Positions 46,070 to 64,000 of a stretch of 64,000 bases of DNA are shown here, piece by piece (the first letter of the stretch is position 1; each line of letters opens with the position of its first letter). The notes below the pieces were generated by a model. That model ran no database searches and was not told where the DNA came from. It was given only the letters and a program-made list of their open reading frames with translations. The position numbers were made by a program, and so were the translations under genes. This DNA is from Castor canadensis (lineage: Eukaryota > Chordata > Mammalia > Rodentia > Castoridae), in contig NC_133390.1 of NCBI RefSeq assembly GCF_047511655.1, forward strand, positions 157,477,583 to 157,541,582, in the 5' to 3' direction.

Positions 46070-46410
46070 TTATGGTCTGAATGTTTGTGTCCCCCCTCAA
46101 ATCCACACGTTGAAATCCCAACCTCCAAGGTAATGGTATTAGAAGGTAGAGACTTTGGAAGGTGATTTGGTTATAAGGGTACAGCCCTTATAAGTGGGAT
46201 TAGTGCCCCTATAATTAGTAGTCTTTAAAAGTGACTCCAGAGAGACATCTCACCCCTTCTATCATGTGAAGACTTGGCAAGAAGTCCCCACGTATGAGCC
46301 AGAAGCAGGCCATCAGCAGATACTTAATCTGCTGGCCAGATAATTTTGAACTTTTCAGCTTCCAGAACTGGCAAAATCAATTTTTGTTATTTATAAGCTA
46401 CTAAGTTTGT
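46070..46410 (+). mobile_element. Old LTR-like repeat (MaLR-type suspected)
   Basis: 'TATGGTCTGAATGTTTGTGT', 'GAAATCCCAACCTCCAAGG', 'TCAGCTTCCAGAACTGGC'. Named from memory only. Confidence 0.5.
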
Positions 46411-46414
46411 GGCT

Positions 46415-46640
46415 TTTTAAATTTTAGGTGCTATGAGTTGAACCCAGGGCCTTTCCTATGCTAAGCATATGCTCTACCACTGAGCTACACCCTAAAACTT
46501 TCTCTTTTTTTAACTTTCTCTATTTTGAGACAAAGTCTCTTCATGTTGCCTAGGCTGCCCTTGAACTCCTGGCGAGCAATCTTCCTGTCTCAGCCTCCAG
46601 AGTAGCTAGGACTATAGGTACATGCCACCGTGCCTAGCAG
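46415..46640 (-). mobile_element. ID-like SINE and B1-like SINE, minus orientation
   Basis: ID complement 46430-46495 ('GAGTTGAACCCAGGGCCTTT'), B1 complement 46505-46640 ('GAGACAAAGTCTCTTCATGT', 'GCCACCGTGCCTAGC'). Confidence 0.8.
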
Positions 46641-46929
46641 TTTATGGCATTTTTGTAACAAAGCCAGAACAGACTTACATTGAGAGATAGAGATATGTAG
46701 ATATAAACTATTGTTTCTGTTTCACCCTAACACACACATACCTCAGAATTATTTTGCCCAAGGGAAGAGGGAGCTGGGATAGTTGTGTATCAACGGTCAC
46801 TGATTGAAGGATGCTCCTAGGCATATAATTCCTCAGCACCCCCTCTGCCTGTGTGGGGAGGTCGTTAGCAATAAGATACAGACATGGCCCCAACACTAAA
46901 CTAGTAAGCCACTGGGGACCCTAACAGCC

Positions 46930-47100
46930 CTTGACACCTCATTAAAACCCTATTAGGTTAGTATTAGCTCATTTTACAGAAAAGAAAACTGAGAATACAA
47001 AAAGTAATCACATCCTGAAGCTCACACAACTAGTGTGTGGCAGAACTGTGTGATGCATGCAATCACTCACGGGTCAGTCTGATCCCGAAGACTTATTCTT
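46930..47100 (-). mobile_element. Ancient MIR-type fragment
   Basis: 'GCTCATTTTACAGAAAAGAA' and 'AAGCTCACACAACTAGTGTG'. Confidence 0.55.
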
Positions 47101-47786
47101 ACCAACCACTGAGTGACTAATTCAACTTCAGACTGGCTGGGTTCCACCGAGGCTCTGTTGCTTACAGTTGGGTAACCATGGTCAACTAGTCACTGCTGAA
47201 TCACAATGTCTTGGCTACAAAGTGACTGCTGTGATAGGAATACACTGCTGAGACAAACCAGGAGAGTACTGGGACTGTGCCAGCTGTCCAGAAAGAGACC
47301 AGGGTTCCTGGAGCAGTGTGGTGTCTTAGGCAATGAATGTGATGAAAACCAACCCCTCAGGTTCCATCCTGTCTTGGGACCTTTCACCAATATGCTCAGC
47401 CTGGGATGCTCCTCATCCTTCCCCCTTCTACCTGTCTCCCACTGCTTTGTGAGGGTTCTAATTGGTACTGAGCAATGATTCACTCCCCTTCTACTCCGAG
47501 AATAGAGCATATGTTCCTTCCCACTGATGTCCGGCTGATGATCTGAATATACCTGTGTGATTTGCTTTTCTTTGCACTGGGAAGAGCAGGTTCTGGGAGC
47601 TGGTGCCCCTTCATTCCTGGCTCCAGAAGGGACACGGAACAGATCTAAGTCAACCCACAGCCTAGAGCAAAACTGCCCGGGCCAGCCCAGCCCTGCCCAG
47701 CCCAGTGTAGCCAAACTGCAGTCCGCATGCAGCCCAGGAACTAAAGATAAGTGCTAGTTGCTGTAGCCACTGGGATTAGGCTGGGT

Positions 47787-47818
<32 letters not shown>

Positions 47819-47955
47819 CTTGCATTATTGCAAGAGTAACAGATTAAAGCACCCTTCTTCAAAGGGACATCTGCTTCAGTGTCTCCTCCTGAGAGAAGTT
47901 TCCCCTAACCCCCCAAGCAAGTTAGGTCACACTGGCCTCTCTGCTGTCTCCAAGC
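47101..47955. other. Intergenic, no recognised gene
   Basis: Unique-looking sequence with a (TTTTG)n-like run near 47,790. A 174-codon minus-strand frame at 47,190-47,714 has no splice context or known similarity. Confidence 0.4.
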
Positions 47956-47959
47956 ATTA

Positions 47960-48205
47960 ACACTTTTTTAGTGTTTTGTTTTGTTTTGCTTTGGTGGGAC
48001 TGGGGTTTGAACTCAGGGCTTTGCACTTGCAAAGCAGGCACTCTACCACTTGTGCTGCACCTCCAGTCCATTTTGCTCTGGTTATTTTGGAGATGAGAAT
48101 CTTACAAACTATTTGCCTGGGTTGGCTTCGAACCTCAACCCTCCCAATCTCAGCCTCCAAAGTTGCTAGGATTACAGGTGTGAACCACACAGCACCCACC
48201 TTTGG
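47960..48205 (-). mobile_element. B1-ID dimer SINE, type A
   Basis: 'GGTGGGACTGGGGTTTGAAC', 'TTGCAAAGCAGGCACTCTAC', linker 'TTTTGCTCTGGTTATTTTGG', 7SL-type unit ending 'TGAACCACACAGCACCCACC'. Confidence 0.9.
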
Positions 48206-48469
48206 AATCACACTTTTGATTGTGGGAGCTTCTGATTATGAGGACCCATCAGTGTTGCTCTCGGGTGCATCACTCCTGGCCTGAGGTCTAACACAGAGCA
48301 GGTGTACACTAGATATTTCTCAGATAGACAGTGCATTGACAGATGGATGGAAAGACAGATGAGCAAGGCTGGAATGTCTCTGCTTACCTGCATCTCTCCA
48401 TTTTCTAGTACCAAGTTTCTCAAGCCAGGTCAGTTGTTAAGTGACTGCATATGCCAGTTTCCCACGTGG

Positions 48470-48700
48470 AGGCCATATTAGAACTGCTCAGACCAGTGCA
48501 AGAGCCATTAGCCACATGTGGCTACTGCATACCTCGTATGCAGCTAATATGAATGAGGGACTTCTCATTTAATTTTAATTTATATTTCAAATCTGATACA
48601 ATTTGATACAAATGTTATAAAAATCTAAATACAAATCATTTCCCATGAAAATTTGGCATCTCAGTAGAGATGTGCTGTGAATGTAAAATACACACACCTG
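48470..48700 (+). mobile_element. Old DNA-transposon-like repeat (relative of 34.3 and 58.5 kb)
   Basis: 'GCCATTAGCCACATGTGGCT' and AT-rich continuation. Family unresolved. Confidence 0.5.
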
Positions 48701-48811
48701 GATTTCAAAAACTAAGTTCGAAAAAAGGAATGTTCAACATCTCATTGGTAAAATTTTATACTCTATTTTGAAGTGATAATATTGTAGATATATTGGGTTA
48801 AAGAAAATATA

Positions 48812-48895
48812 TTAGGGGTTGGCAGAGTGGCTCAAGAGGTAAGAGCACCTGCCTAGCAAGTGTGAGGCCTTAATACCGCCAAAAAAAAAAAAAAG
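48812..48895 (+). mobile_element. ID-like SINE lacking the B box segment
   Basis: 'GGTTGGCAGAGTGGCTCAAG', 'CCTGCCTAGCAAGTGTGAGG' then a jump to 'CTTAATACCGCC' and A14. Confidence 0.82.
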
Positions 48896-48917
48896 AGGAA
48901 AACATATTAAAAATATT

Positions 48918-49100
48918 TTCACTGGGCGCCAGTGGCTCATTCCTGTTATCCTAGCTACTCAGGAGGTAGCGACCAGGAGGATCATAGTTCAAAGCCAGCC
49001 CAGGCAAATAGTTTGCAAGACCCTATCTCGATAAAAAAGGACTGGTGGGGTGACTCGAAGTGTAGGCCGAGTTCAAATCCCATTAATACAAAAAATATAC
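48918..49100 (+). mobile_element. B1-ID dimer SINE, type B
   Basis: 'GGGCGCCAGTGGCTCATTCC', then shortened ID 'GGGTGACTCGAAGTGTAGGC'. Confidence 0.83.
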
Positions 49101-49107
49101 ATTTTTT

Positions 49108-49312
49108 TTTTCGGGTGGGCACCAGTGGCTCACACCTGCAATCCTAACTACCTGGGAGGCTGAGATCAAGAGGACCACAGTTTGAGGCAAGCCCATCTCC
49201 AAAATTACCAGAACAAAATGGACTGGTAGTGTGGCTGAAGTGGTAGAGCTCCTGCTTTGCAAGCATAAAGCCCTGAGTTCAAACCCCAGTCCCACCAAAA
49301 AAAAAAAGAATC
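49108..49312 (+). mobile_element. B1-ID dimer SINE, type A
   Basis: 'GTGGGCACCAGTGGCTCACA', linker 'AAAATTACCAGAACAAAATG', full ID with 'TGCTTTGCAAGCATAAAGCC' and CAGTCCCACC. It directly follows a type-B copy, so both subfamilies sit side by side. Confidence 0.9.
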
Positions 49313-49374
49313 CTTTCCCTAAGAGATGGCATCAAATTTCTCTCTCCTGGAGAGAAGAATGGACTTACTGACTC

Positions 49375-49760
49375 AATTTTACTGCAGAAGTGCCGTGGGT
49401 CACTAGAGGCTCTGTTGATTCCTCCTTGCTCTCTCCTGTGGCCCTCACTCTGGGGGGAAGCAAGCTGTCACATTATGGGAACACTTGAGTAGTTCTATGG
49501 TCTGGCCCATGTATTGAGGGCTGAGCCCTCCTGCCAACAGCCATGTGCCTGAGCAGTTTAGAAAGCGGGAGGACCCTCCCGCCCCAGCCCAGCCTTCAGA
49601 GGACTGCAGCCCCAGCCAACATTTGTGCAACTTTGTGAAAGACCTGCGACAAGAACAACACAGCTTAACCCCGGTCAGTTACTGACCCACATAAAGACAT
49701 AGTGTTGTTTTAAGCTGCTAAATTGTAGGGTAATTTGTCACATAACATACACAAACAATA
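49375..49760 (+). mobile_element. MaLR (MLT1-like) LTR remnant
   Basis: 'CTTGCTCTCTCCTGTGGCCC', 'CCAGCCTTCAGAGGACTGCA', 'GTGTTGTTTTAAGCTGCTAA', 'GGGTAATTTGTCACATAACA' match the usual order in such LTRs. It ends just before the SNTA1 3' end. Confidence 0.6.
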
Positions 49761-49864
49761 CACTCTCTTTGGGGCCCAGTTAAAGGTCTGCCCTTCTCCT
49801 GGGAGAGGGTCCACCACAGGGCCCAAAGGACAAGACATAAACCACAGACACTGGGCTGGGCCAC

Positions 49865-57438
<7,574 letters not shown>

Positions 57439-57559
57439 CTGGTCAGGAGAGAGGTCAGCAGTTACTACTGTGACATAGGCTTCCATACAGTACACATCAC
57501 AATTGTGATTCAATTAAGATTTTAACTTATGTCTGATATCACTATCTTATTCTAAGCTA

Positions 57560-58020
57560 AACTTACTGGCAGGACAATGGGTAGAAAATACTGGATATCT
57601 GCCAATATCCATTTGCTCACCTTCCCCCTGGTTTATGGACACAGAGCCACCTGAAAAAAGACTACATTTCCCAGGTTCCTGTGCAGCAAGGTGTGGCCAA
57701 ATGCTAAGTTCTATCAAAGTAACTGGAAGGATCTGGACCTTTAGGATGACTGTTTAAAGAAAACAGACAACAGCTGAGGGAAAGAGCACCAACACAGAAA
57801 TCAGGATGTGGGACTACTCTGCCACTGTCCTACTGCTTGTCGCTATGTCTTCATTCTTCTCATCTGCAAAAAGGAGGAGGTGAATGAGACAGTCCTATGG
57901 TAGAAGCAGCTCACTGTCTAACATAGTGATAGTCTCTCATGTAGACTTCATTTTCCAGGTTCTCCTGCAGCTACCAGTGCCCACGTGACCAAGTCTGGCC
58001 AATAGAAAAATAGAGAGTAT
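57560..58020. mobile_element. Two copies of an old repeat (family unresolved)
   Basis: 'GACTACATTTCCCAGGTTCC' with 'GTGTGGCCAAATGCTAAGTT' (57,600-57,760) and 'GACTTCATTTTCCAGGTTCT' with 'CACGTGACCAAGTCTGGCC' (57,940-58,020) are relatives about 300 nt apart. Confidence 0.5.
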
Positions 58021-58044
58021 GTGTTACCTAAGAAAGCAAAAAAC

Positions 58045-58397
58045 TACCTGGATGTGATGGTGCACACCTGTAATCCCAGATACTCAGAAGTCTAAAGCAG
58101 GAGGATTACAAATTCAAGGCCAGCTGGGCAACTTAGCAAGACCCTAACTCAAAAAAAATTAAAATGGTGCAGGGGAGTAGCTCAGTGGCAGAACACTTGC
58201 CTAGCATTGTGAGGCCCTGAATTCAATCCTCAGTGCCACAAAAGAAAAAAGAGAGAAAAAAAAGCCTGACATGGTGGCACATGTCTGTAATCCCAGCATT
58301 CAGGAGGTAGAGGCAGGAAGATGGTGAATTAGAGGCTATCCTGGGCTACATAGCAAGACCCTGCCTCAAACAGCTAAAAAAAAAAAAAAAGAAGAAG
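58045..58397 (+). mobile_element. SINE triplet: B1, ID, B1
   Basis: B1 58045-58160 ('CCTGGATGTGATGGTGCACA'), ID 58165-58258 ('GTGCAGGGGAGTAGCTCAGT'), B1 58262-58397 ('GCCTGACATGGTGGCACATG'). All plus strand. Confidence 0.87.
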
Positions 58398-58499
58398 GAA
58401 AAAAAACTTGTTATATTAAAGCCACAGTAGTTTATGTGTCTTTGCCGCAGCTGTATAGTTTGTACCCTAACCATCAATTACCACTGAATATAGCAGACG

Positions 58500-58611
58500 C
58501 CTTCTAGAATAGTATTGTCCAGCAGAAGCCTCTATGAGGACAGAAATGTGCCACACACATACTGTTCAGTACAACAGCCACTAGCCACCTGTGACAAATA
58601 AGCACTTTATT
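58500..58611 (+). mobile_element. Old DNA-transposon-like repeat, third copy
   Basis: 'AGTATTGTCCAGCAGAAGCC' and 'ACAGCCACTAGCCACCTGTG'. Interrupted by the following dimer. Confidence 0.5.
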
Positions 58612-58905
58612 TTGTTGTTGTTGTTACAGTACTAGGGTTTTGAACTCAGGGCCTCATGCTTGCTAGGCAGGCACTTTACCACTTGAGACACTCTATCAAT
58701 CTTTTTTTTTTTTAATAAGCTTTTTAACAATCTATTTGAACTCAACAAGTGGGGAAAAACTGAAACATTTTTTCCCCTTACATCAATCTTTTTTTTGTGT
58801 CAGGTATTTTCAAGATAGGGTTTCAAGAACTATTTACCAGGGCTGGCTTCAAACCACAATCCTCCTGACCACTGCTTCCCAAGTAATCAGCATCCAGCAC
58901 CAATG
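58612..58905 (-). mobile_element. B1-ID dimer SINE interrupted by a 72-nt insertion
   Basis: ID complement 58,612-58,700 and 7SL-type part 58,782-58,905 are separated by 58710-58781. ATCAATCTTTTTTTT at both edges (58695-58709, 58782-58796) looks like a target-site duplication. Confidence 0.8.
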
Positions 58906-58924
58906 AGCACTTTAAATGGGGTTA

Positions 58925-59035
58925 GCACAGGCTGGGCATTTCTATAATCCCAGCATTCTAGAGACTGAAGCACAAGGATCACAAGTTAAGGAGTGGCCTG
59001 AGGTACAGAGGGACATCCTGCCTCAATTAATTAAT
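58925..59035 (+). mobile_element. B1-like SINE (degenerate)
   Basis: 'GCTGGGCATTTCTATAATCC', 'AGACTGAAGCACAAGGATCA', 'ATCCTGCCTCAATTAATTAA'. Confidence 0.7.
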
Positions 59036-59329
59036 TAAGATAAAATAAATGGGGCCAGTAATGAATGACCTGAATTTTTAATTTTTATTTACTTTCAATT
59101 AACTGAAAATTCTACGTAGAACAGGACAGTTCTACGATATCAAGCCAAACTGCTTCTTTGTCTGACTGACATGTGATCTTGTCCTTCTGGCCATGCTAGC
59201 CAGACCAGGGTGAACACCTGAGCCACAGGCTACTCAGACTAAAACAGGAAGAGATTCAACCCTGGTAGCCTGAATGCTATAAAGCAACCACCTTCTGCCA
59301 TGGGGTCAGAGAAAGGAGAAATAGGTTAG

Positions 59330-59550
59330 TGGGGTGGGGCATCGCTCCAGTAGTAGAGCATTTGCCTAACGACGGCAAGGTCCTAGGTTCAATCCCCAGC
59401 CCCACAAGAGAAAGAGAGAAAGAGGAAGAGAGAGAGAGAGATCAGCAGAAGCCTGGTGTAGTGTGGCACATCTGTAATCCCAGCATTTAAGGAGGGTGAG
59501 GCACAAAGCCAGTCTGAGCTACGTAGTGAGACTCTGTCTTGAAACAAAAA
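59330..59550 (+). mobile_element. ID-like SINE followed by B1-like SINE
   Basis: ID 59330-59408 ('GTGGGGCATCGCTCCAGTAG', 'GTTCAATCCCCAGCCCC'), B1 59450-59550 ('TGTAATCCCAGCATTTAAGG', 'GTAGTGAGACTCTGTCTTG'). Confidence 0.82.
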
Positions 59551-59655
59551 CCAAAAAGAGAGACAGACAGAGAGAAAGGGAGAAAGGAAGAAAAGAGAGA
59601 AGAAAAGAGAGAAGTGAGGAAGAAAAAGAAAGAGAGAGAAAGAAAAAAAGAAGCA
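59550..59655 (+). repeat. GA/GAAA purine-rich simple repeat
   Basis: A continuous purine run with GAGA and GAAA units, grown from the preceding SINE tail. Confidence 0.85.
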
Positions 59656-61357
59656 AGTTCATGGAGATGTGTCAAGAGACAGAGGGAAAGTCTGCCAGGC
59701 ACCTGCTAACGTTCCAGTTTCTGATACTCATCCCAAACAAAGTCAGGCTGAAAACTCAACTGAGGTTCCAATAGTTGCAACCAAGAGCCTTGACTGGGAA
59801 CCCAATGACAAGGGCCAGGACCCCATGCCTTTCTAGAAAAGGAGATCTCACTAGCCATGGCAGCTAGAAGCAAAAGACTACCAATGACAGGGGTGACCTG
59901 GGAACAGCTTGGTGAGAGTGGAGAGATTTGGGGATAAGTCTCTTCCTTAAGCACCTACTATGCACAGGTACTAGGATGGTAAGCATGTGACACTTGTGCC
60001 ACCACTTCTAAGCCTTGCTCATGGAAGACATCACTGATCAATCATAGTGTTCTCTGCAGCCAATACAAATCAATTAGGGCTGACTGGTAATAAAACATTT
60101 TGGTCACCCTTGCTAAGTCAGTTAGACGGGTTTAACAGGGTCTTAAATAAAAATGTATTTATAATTTCACTTAAGAAATCTTAAGGAAGGCAGTTCAGGA
60201 TTGGTTCAGGGGCTAAACGATACTGGATTCTGGGCCTTTCTCTTGGCCTTACCCTCATGACCATAGGATGCTGCCATAGCTCAAGCCAGTTATTCCTTAT
60301 GTGACAAAAACAGAAGCAGGAAGAGAGGATCCAGGCAGAAAAAAGGCTGTCTCTTCACACTTCTGTTTTATCAGAGGTAAATATTTCCAGTAGATGTTTC
60401 CCTGCATCTCATTGGCCAGTACTGGACTGTGTATTCTGCAAGCCCAATCATCAAAGACAGAATAGTCATGATTTAGACCAATCACACCTCAGCCTCTGGG
60501 CCTATGCCTATTTCCACCCAATAAAATTAGACTTCTACTAGCAAGGAAGGAGAACTGGTTCCAACAGGGTCTGCCGCACTTGCCCTGGCATCTGGGCAGC
60601 TCCTGATTCTAACGGGCAGCAGCATTCCCTCTTCTCTAAACTGAGCTGCTGGGAAGATAGTGTGTAGATCAAGATGGTTAAAAGACTTGTCCAAGCACTG
60701 GTCTCTCTTCCCCCAGCTACACTATACCTTTTGTTGCTCTCCAGGGGGTGCCTGATACCTGCCGACCTTGGACAGCCTCCTACCTCTGCTTTCAACCACA
60801 TCTGCTCCCAGGGACAAGCTGGCTTGCTTGCTATCTGACATTTACAATCAAGGCCCAGGCAACATGCCCCCAGGAAGCAGTTCTTGGCTCAGTTCTGTGG
60901 AAAAAGCAGGTAAGAAGTTATTTCTGTCGCAGGAGACATCCCTGTGGCTGAGACAAGATGCAAGGCAATCAGGGTGAATGAGAGAGGCAGCTGCAAATCC
61001 TACTGGGGTTGGAAAAGAAGTCATATTGAAAGCAAAGGCACTTTTTTTTTTTTTTAAAGAGAACAAAGCCTAAATCTGAGGTTTGGATACAAGGACTAAA
61101 AATGACTCACCACTATTTAGCAATGACTTACCCCAGGACTATTGGATTCTATTTCAAAGGGCATGGAGGAGAGGTATATCACAGCCTGAGAGCCAAAAAC
61201 TTTCTCCACCCATTTTTCTTGCTAATAGAACCCTGAGCCCTAAAAGGTCAGCTTCTCCCCAACCTAAGGGGAGAATTTGATTGTCAGAGCTACTTACAAT
61301 CATTCCATTTCTCTTGCTTATGAATGGTGAGAATGGGCAGATAAGACAATTCTTGCC

Positions 61358-61556
61358 TGCCAGGCACCAGTGGCTCACGCCTGTAATCCTAGCTACTCAG
61401 AAGGCAGAGATCAGAAGGATCGTGGTTCAAACCCAGCTTGGGCAAACAGTTCGTGAGACCCTATCTCGAAAAACCCTTCACAAAAATAGGGCTGGTGGAG
61501 TGGCTCAAGGTGAAGGCCCTGAGTTCAAGGCCCAGTACCACACACAAAAAAAGGTA
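61358..61556 (+). mobile_element. B1-ID dimer SINE, type B (best preserved)
   Basis: 'CCAGGCACCAGTGGCTCACG', 'CAGCTTGGGCAAACAGTTCG', linker 'AACCCTTCACAAAAATAGGG', shortened ID 'GTGGCTCAAGGTGAAGGCCC'. Confidence 0.9.
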
Positions 61557-61899
61557 ATTCTTGCCCATGAGATGTGAGGAAAAGCATACTGCCTATCTCT
61601 TCTCTCCTCTGGCCTCTCCAAGTGCTGCAAGGAACTTGGTTCTACAGCAATGGCAGCCATGTTTTCACCCAAGGGTTGGGATCCACAGAATGAGGATGGT
61701 AGAGCAGACAGATGGACAGACTCGCTTGGTCTTCAATGATATCATGAGCCCCTAAGCTAACGAACCCTGAAGCCATGCTGCCTCAAGATGTTCTAGATAA
61801 TAACATACTTTGTTCAAAGTTTAAACTTCTCTGAGGGGATAGAGAAGGCTGGTTAACAGGTACTCAATTACAGATGGGAATAAGTTCAAGTGTTCTATA

Positions 61900-62115
61900 G
61901 CATAAGAAGGTGTTAAAAACAATCATTTATGGTATATTTCAAAACAGCTAGAAAAGAGGATTTTGAATGCTCCCAACAAAAGAAATGATAAATGTTTGAG
62001 GTGATGAATATGCCAATTACCTTGACTTAATCATTACACACTGTATTGAACTATCACAGTGTATCCCATAAATATGCATCATTATCATGTATCAATTAAA
62101 AATTTAAAAAGAGGA
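61900..62115 (+). mobile_element. Old L1 3' tail
   Basis: 'CTTGACTTAATCATTACACA', 'GTGTATCCCATAAATATGCA', 'ATCATGTATCAATTAAAAAT'. Confidence 0.75.
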
Positions 62116-62139
62116 AAAAACCTCTGAATTGGGTTTCTG

Positions 62140-62233
62140 TTATTTGCATTTGTGGTGCGTGCCTACCACACAGGAGGATCTTGAGTTCCAGGCCAGCCTG
62201 AGTTACACAGACTTTGTCTCAAAAAAAAAGCTG
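62140..62233 (+). mobile_element. B1-like SINE fragment
   Basis: 'GCATTTGTGGTGCGTGCCTA', 'GAGTTCCAGGCCAGCCTGAG', A-tail. Confidence 0.75.
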
Positions 62234-62349
62234 GGTGGGGAATAACAATGTCTACCCCCAAGAGATGCCAGAACTAAATGAAATAATGTGAAAACATGTA
62301 GCACACATTAGGGACTCAAAACCAAATGTTTCTTATCTATCAGCCTCAC

Positions 62350-62720
62350 TTGCCCACACTTCCTAGGACTGTGCTGTGATTCTATGTGTTGGGGCTGTCT
62401 TCCCCACCACACAGAGTGCTCCTAGAGGATGGAAACTCGACTCAATTCGAACCCCAAGTCAGTGCTCTGTGAATGGAGAAATGAATGCCAGGGCAGGACA
62501 AGCTCACTGAGCAAGAAGATGCCACAGCTAGTTCAGGCCCAGCTCAGATGTCACCCCCTCCAGGAAGCCCTCCCAGATGTCTAGACTGGATCTGTCCCAC
62601 CTCTATGTGGGGACAGTGTCTCCTGACAGGCAGGAACACTGTAAGGACAGGGACCTCATGTGACTAATCTCTGTGTCCCCAGAATTCAGCAGGGGTCTCA
62701 TATGCTACGTGCTCAGCAAA
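62350..62720 (+). mobile_element. L2-type remnant
   Basis: 'AGCTCAGATGTCACCCCCTC', 'CAGGAAGCCCTCCCAGATGT', 'GTGTCCCCAGAATTCAGCAG', 'GCTCAGCAAATGAACATTTG'. A small relative lies at 63,380-63,435. Confidence 0.65.
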
Positions 62721-63664
62721 TGAACATTTGTCAGGTTTGAAGCCAGAGAAAGTGCTGGCACCCCTGCTCGCATGGCTGTTCCAGAACTAGATCCTCCTTC
62801 ACCATTCCCACAGGAGCTATAAATGGACACACAAGCTGGTGCCAGAAACAAGGTTGGATTTCACAAACCAAGTGGCCTCTCCCAGAGTGGGGGTGGGAGC
62901 CTAGTAGCCCCAGAGTAGAGCCATAAATAGCCCAGCTCCAAAGCCTCTTTCCCACTCTGATCTCTGCCTGAGTCACCCGACCAGGCAGGGTGGGGCCGTC
63001 CACAGGCTGTGGCCTCCAGAGTTGAGAGCACCACCATGGCCCATGGCCAGGACTCTTGAGTCTACAAGGACAGGCCCAGCTGGAGTCCACACCACTCTCC
63101 CCAGCCAAGCCCAGGAGCCCAGTAAAGCTCAAATGGACACATGGGCTCTTTCTCCTTAGGGACGCTGGGCAGATACACCAGAGGCTCCAATTCCCAGGGA
63201 CCTCCAGCTCTGCCAAGGAGGGAAGCCAGAACCCAGCCCCGGTCCCAGGAGCCAGGAAGAAAGTCCACTAGAAACCCAAGAAACAAATACAAGACAGAAC
63301 CATTCACCTAATCCAGTATAACTGTAGGAGGTATGAGGGTGTGTCATATGCATGAGAGCAGGTGACTTATCTATTTGGGCTCAACACAGTATCCCCAGAA
63401 CTTATCCCAAGGCTCAATAAATGTTTGTGACTGAATATCCTAGCCTCAAGTCTTGGCTGCAGAGAAGCCTATCCACTAAGCTCAAGCTGCTCGGTTGGTA
63501 TTTACACACACCTGCTTGAAATTATAGGCTCCATCCGTATGTTTACTAGTCTAGGGCCTCTCTCTTCTAAACAAAATGTCAATTCTATGAGCATAGAGAC
63601 CAGTTCCCCTGTTTGCCAGGGAACACCCAACTTCTAGACTAGGTAATCAGTGAATAAGAAATTT

Positions 63665-63912
63665 GTTCAAGCCTGGTGTGGTGGTACATGCCTATAAATC
63701 CAGTACTTGGGAGGTTGAGGCCAGAGGATTGCATGCTTCAGGCTAGTCTGGGCTATGTAATGGGACCCTGTGTCAAAACAAAAAAAAAAGGGGGGGGGGG
63801 TGGGAGGAAGGGAAGGGAACAGAAGGGAATTTGTTCAATGATGGGGCTGGGGATATAGCACAGTGGTAGAGCACTTACCTGAAAGCACATCAGTCCCCAG
63901 CAACACAAGAAG
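63665..63912 (+). mobile_element. B1-like SINE and ID-like SINE
   Basis: B1 63665-63790 ('GCCTGGTGTGGTGGTACATG', 'GCTATGTAATGGGACCC') with an A9G10 tail, then ID 63842-63912 ('GGGGCTGGGGATATAGCACA'). GA-rich sequence follows to 63,955. Confidence 0.85.
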
Positions 63913-64000
63913 AAAGAAAAGGAGGGAAGAAGGAAGGAAAAGAGAGAAAGAGGAACATTTGTTAAATTAATGGATATTGGAAGGCTTCTGAGCCTTGAAT

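Larger units (their letters stand above)
57439..64000 (-). other. SNTA1: SNTA1 intron upstream of the PDZ-PH1b exon
   Basis: No PDZ-encoding exon (a GLGISIKGG-type segment) was found on the minus strand, so this whole stretch is intron of at least 6.5 kb. The stretches 59,700-61,350 and 62,720-63,660 show no recognised element. Confidence 0.7.

Noticed and set aside
57439-64000. Missing SNTA1 PDZ exon
   Set aside because: I looked on the minus strand for GLGISIKGG, NKMPILISKIF and VNGEDLSSATHDEAV type segments and found none, so the exon lies outside the window rather than being lost.

Overview
This is a mammalian nuclear genomic window. Its genes are split into exons with GT/AG splice sites, and it is densely populated with SINEs. 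The repeats point to a rodent: roughly 75-nt tRNA-derived ID-like SINEs, 7SL-derived B1-like SINEs and B1+ID dimers occur dozens of times on both strands. The ID-like consensus resembles what I remember from castorimorph rodents such as beaver. That species-level guess is from memory and is not proven here. I see no bacterial, plasmid or phage features and no CRISPR array.

Three protein-coding genes can be assembled exon by exon, in the order BPIFB-family gene (+), CDK5RAP1 (-), SNTA1 (-). This matches the order I know from human 20q11 and mouse chromosome 2. (1) Positions 749-7325 hold the last eight exons of a BPI-fold-containing family B gene. They give 200 in-frame residues, a stop at 7080-7082 and a poly(A) signal at 7308. 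(2) Positions 12,560-42,750 (minus strand) hold the complete CDK5RAP1 gene. It has 13 coding exons (1,767 nt, 588 residues) and a 5' non-coding exon in a CpG-rich promoter. The protein is a mitochondrial radical-SAM methylthiotransferase that modifies tRNA, and its MTTase, radical SAM and TRAM regions are all intact. (3) Positions 49,865-57,438 (minus strand) hold the last six exons of SNTA1 (alpha-1-syntrophin): PH1b, PH2 and the syntrophin-unique domain. The 5' exons (PH1a/PDZ) lie beyond the right edge, and 57,439-64,000 is intron.

The BPIFB and CDK5RAP1 genes are convergent (tail to tail) across about 5 kb of SINE-rich DNA. CDK5RAP1 and SNTA1 are tandem on the minus strand, separated by about 7 kb of L2, MIR, LTR and SINE sequence. 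The three genes do not form a pathway. One is a secreted lipid-binding-type protein, one a mitochondrial tRNA-modifying enzyme and one a dystrophin-complex adaptor.

I found no undescribed biological system. The most informative signals are in the repeats and regulatory DNA: a nest of L1/L1/SINE insertions reusing one target sequence (33.4-34.2 kb), a 617-bp solo LTR with a TATA box in sense orientation inside CDK5RAP1, a promoter carrying several ETS/NRF-2-type sites and an NRF-1-like site, two dimeric SINE subfamilies with different linkers, and an apparently intact BPIFB gene at a position where I recall human having pseudogenes.
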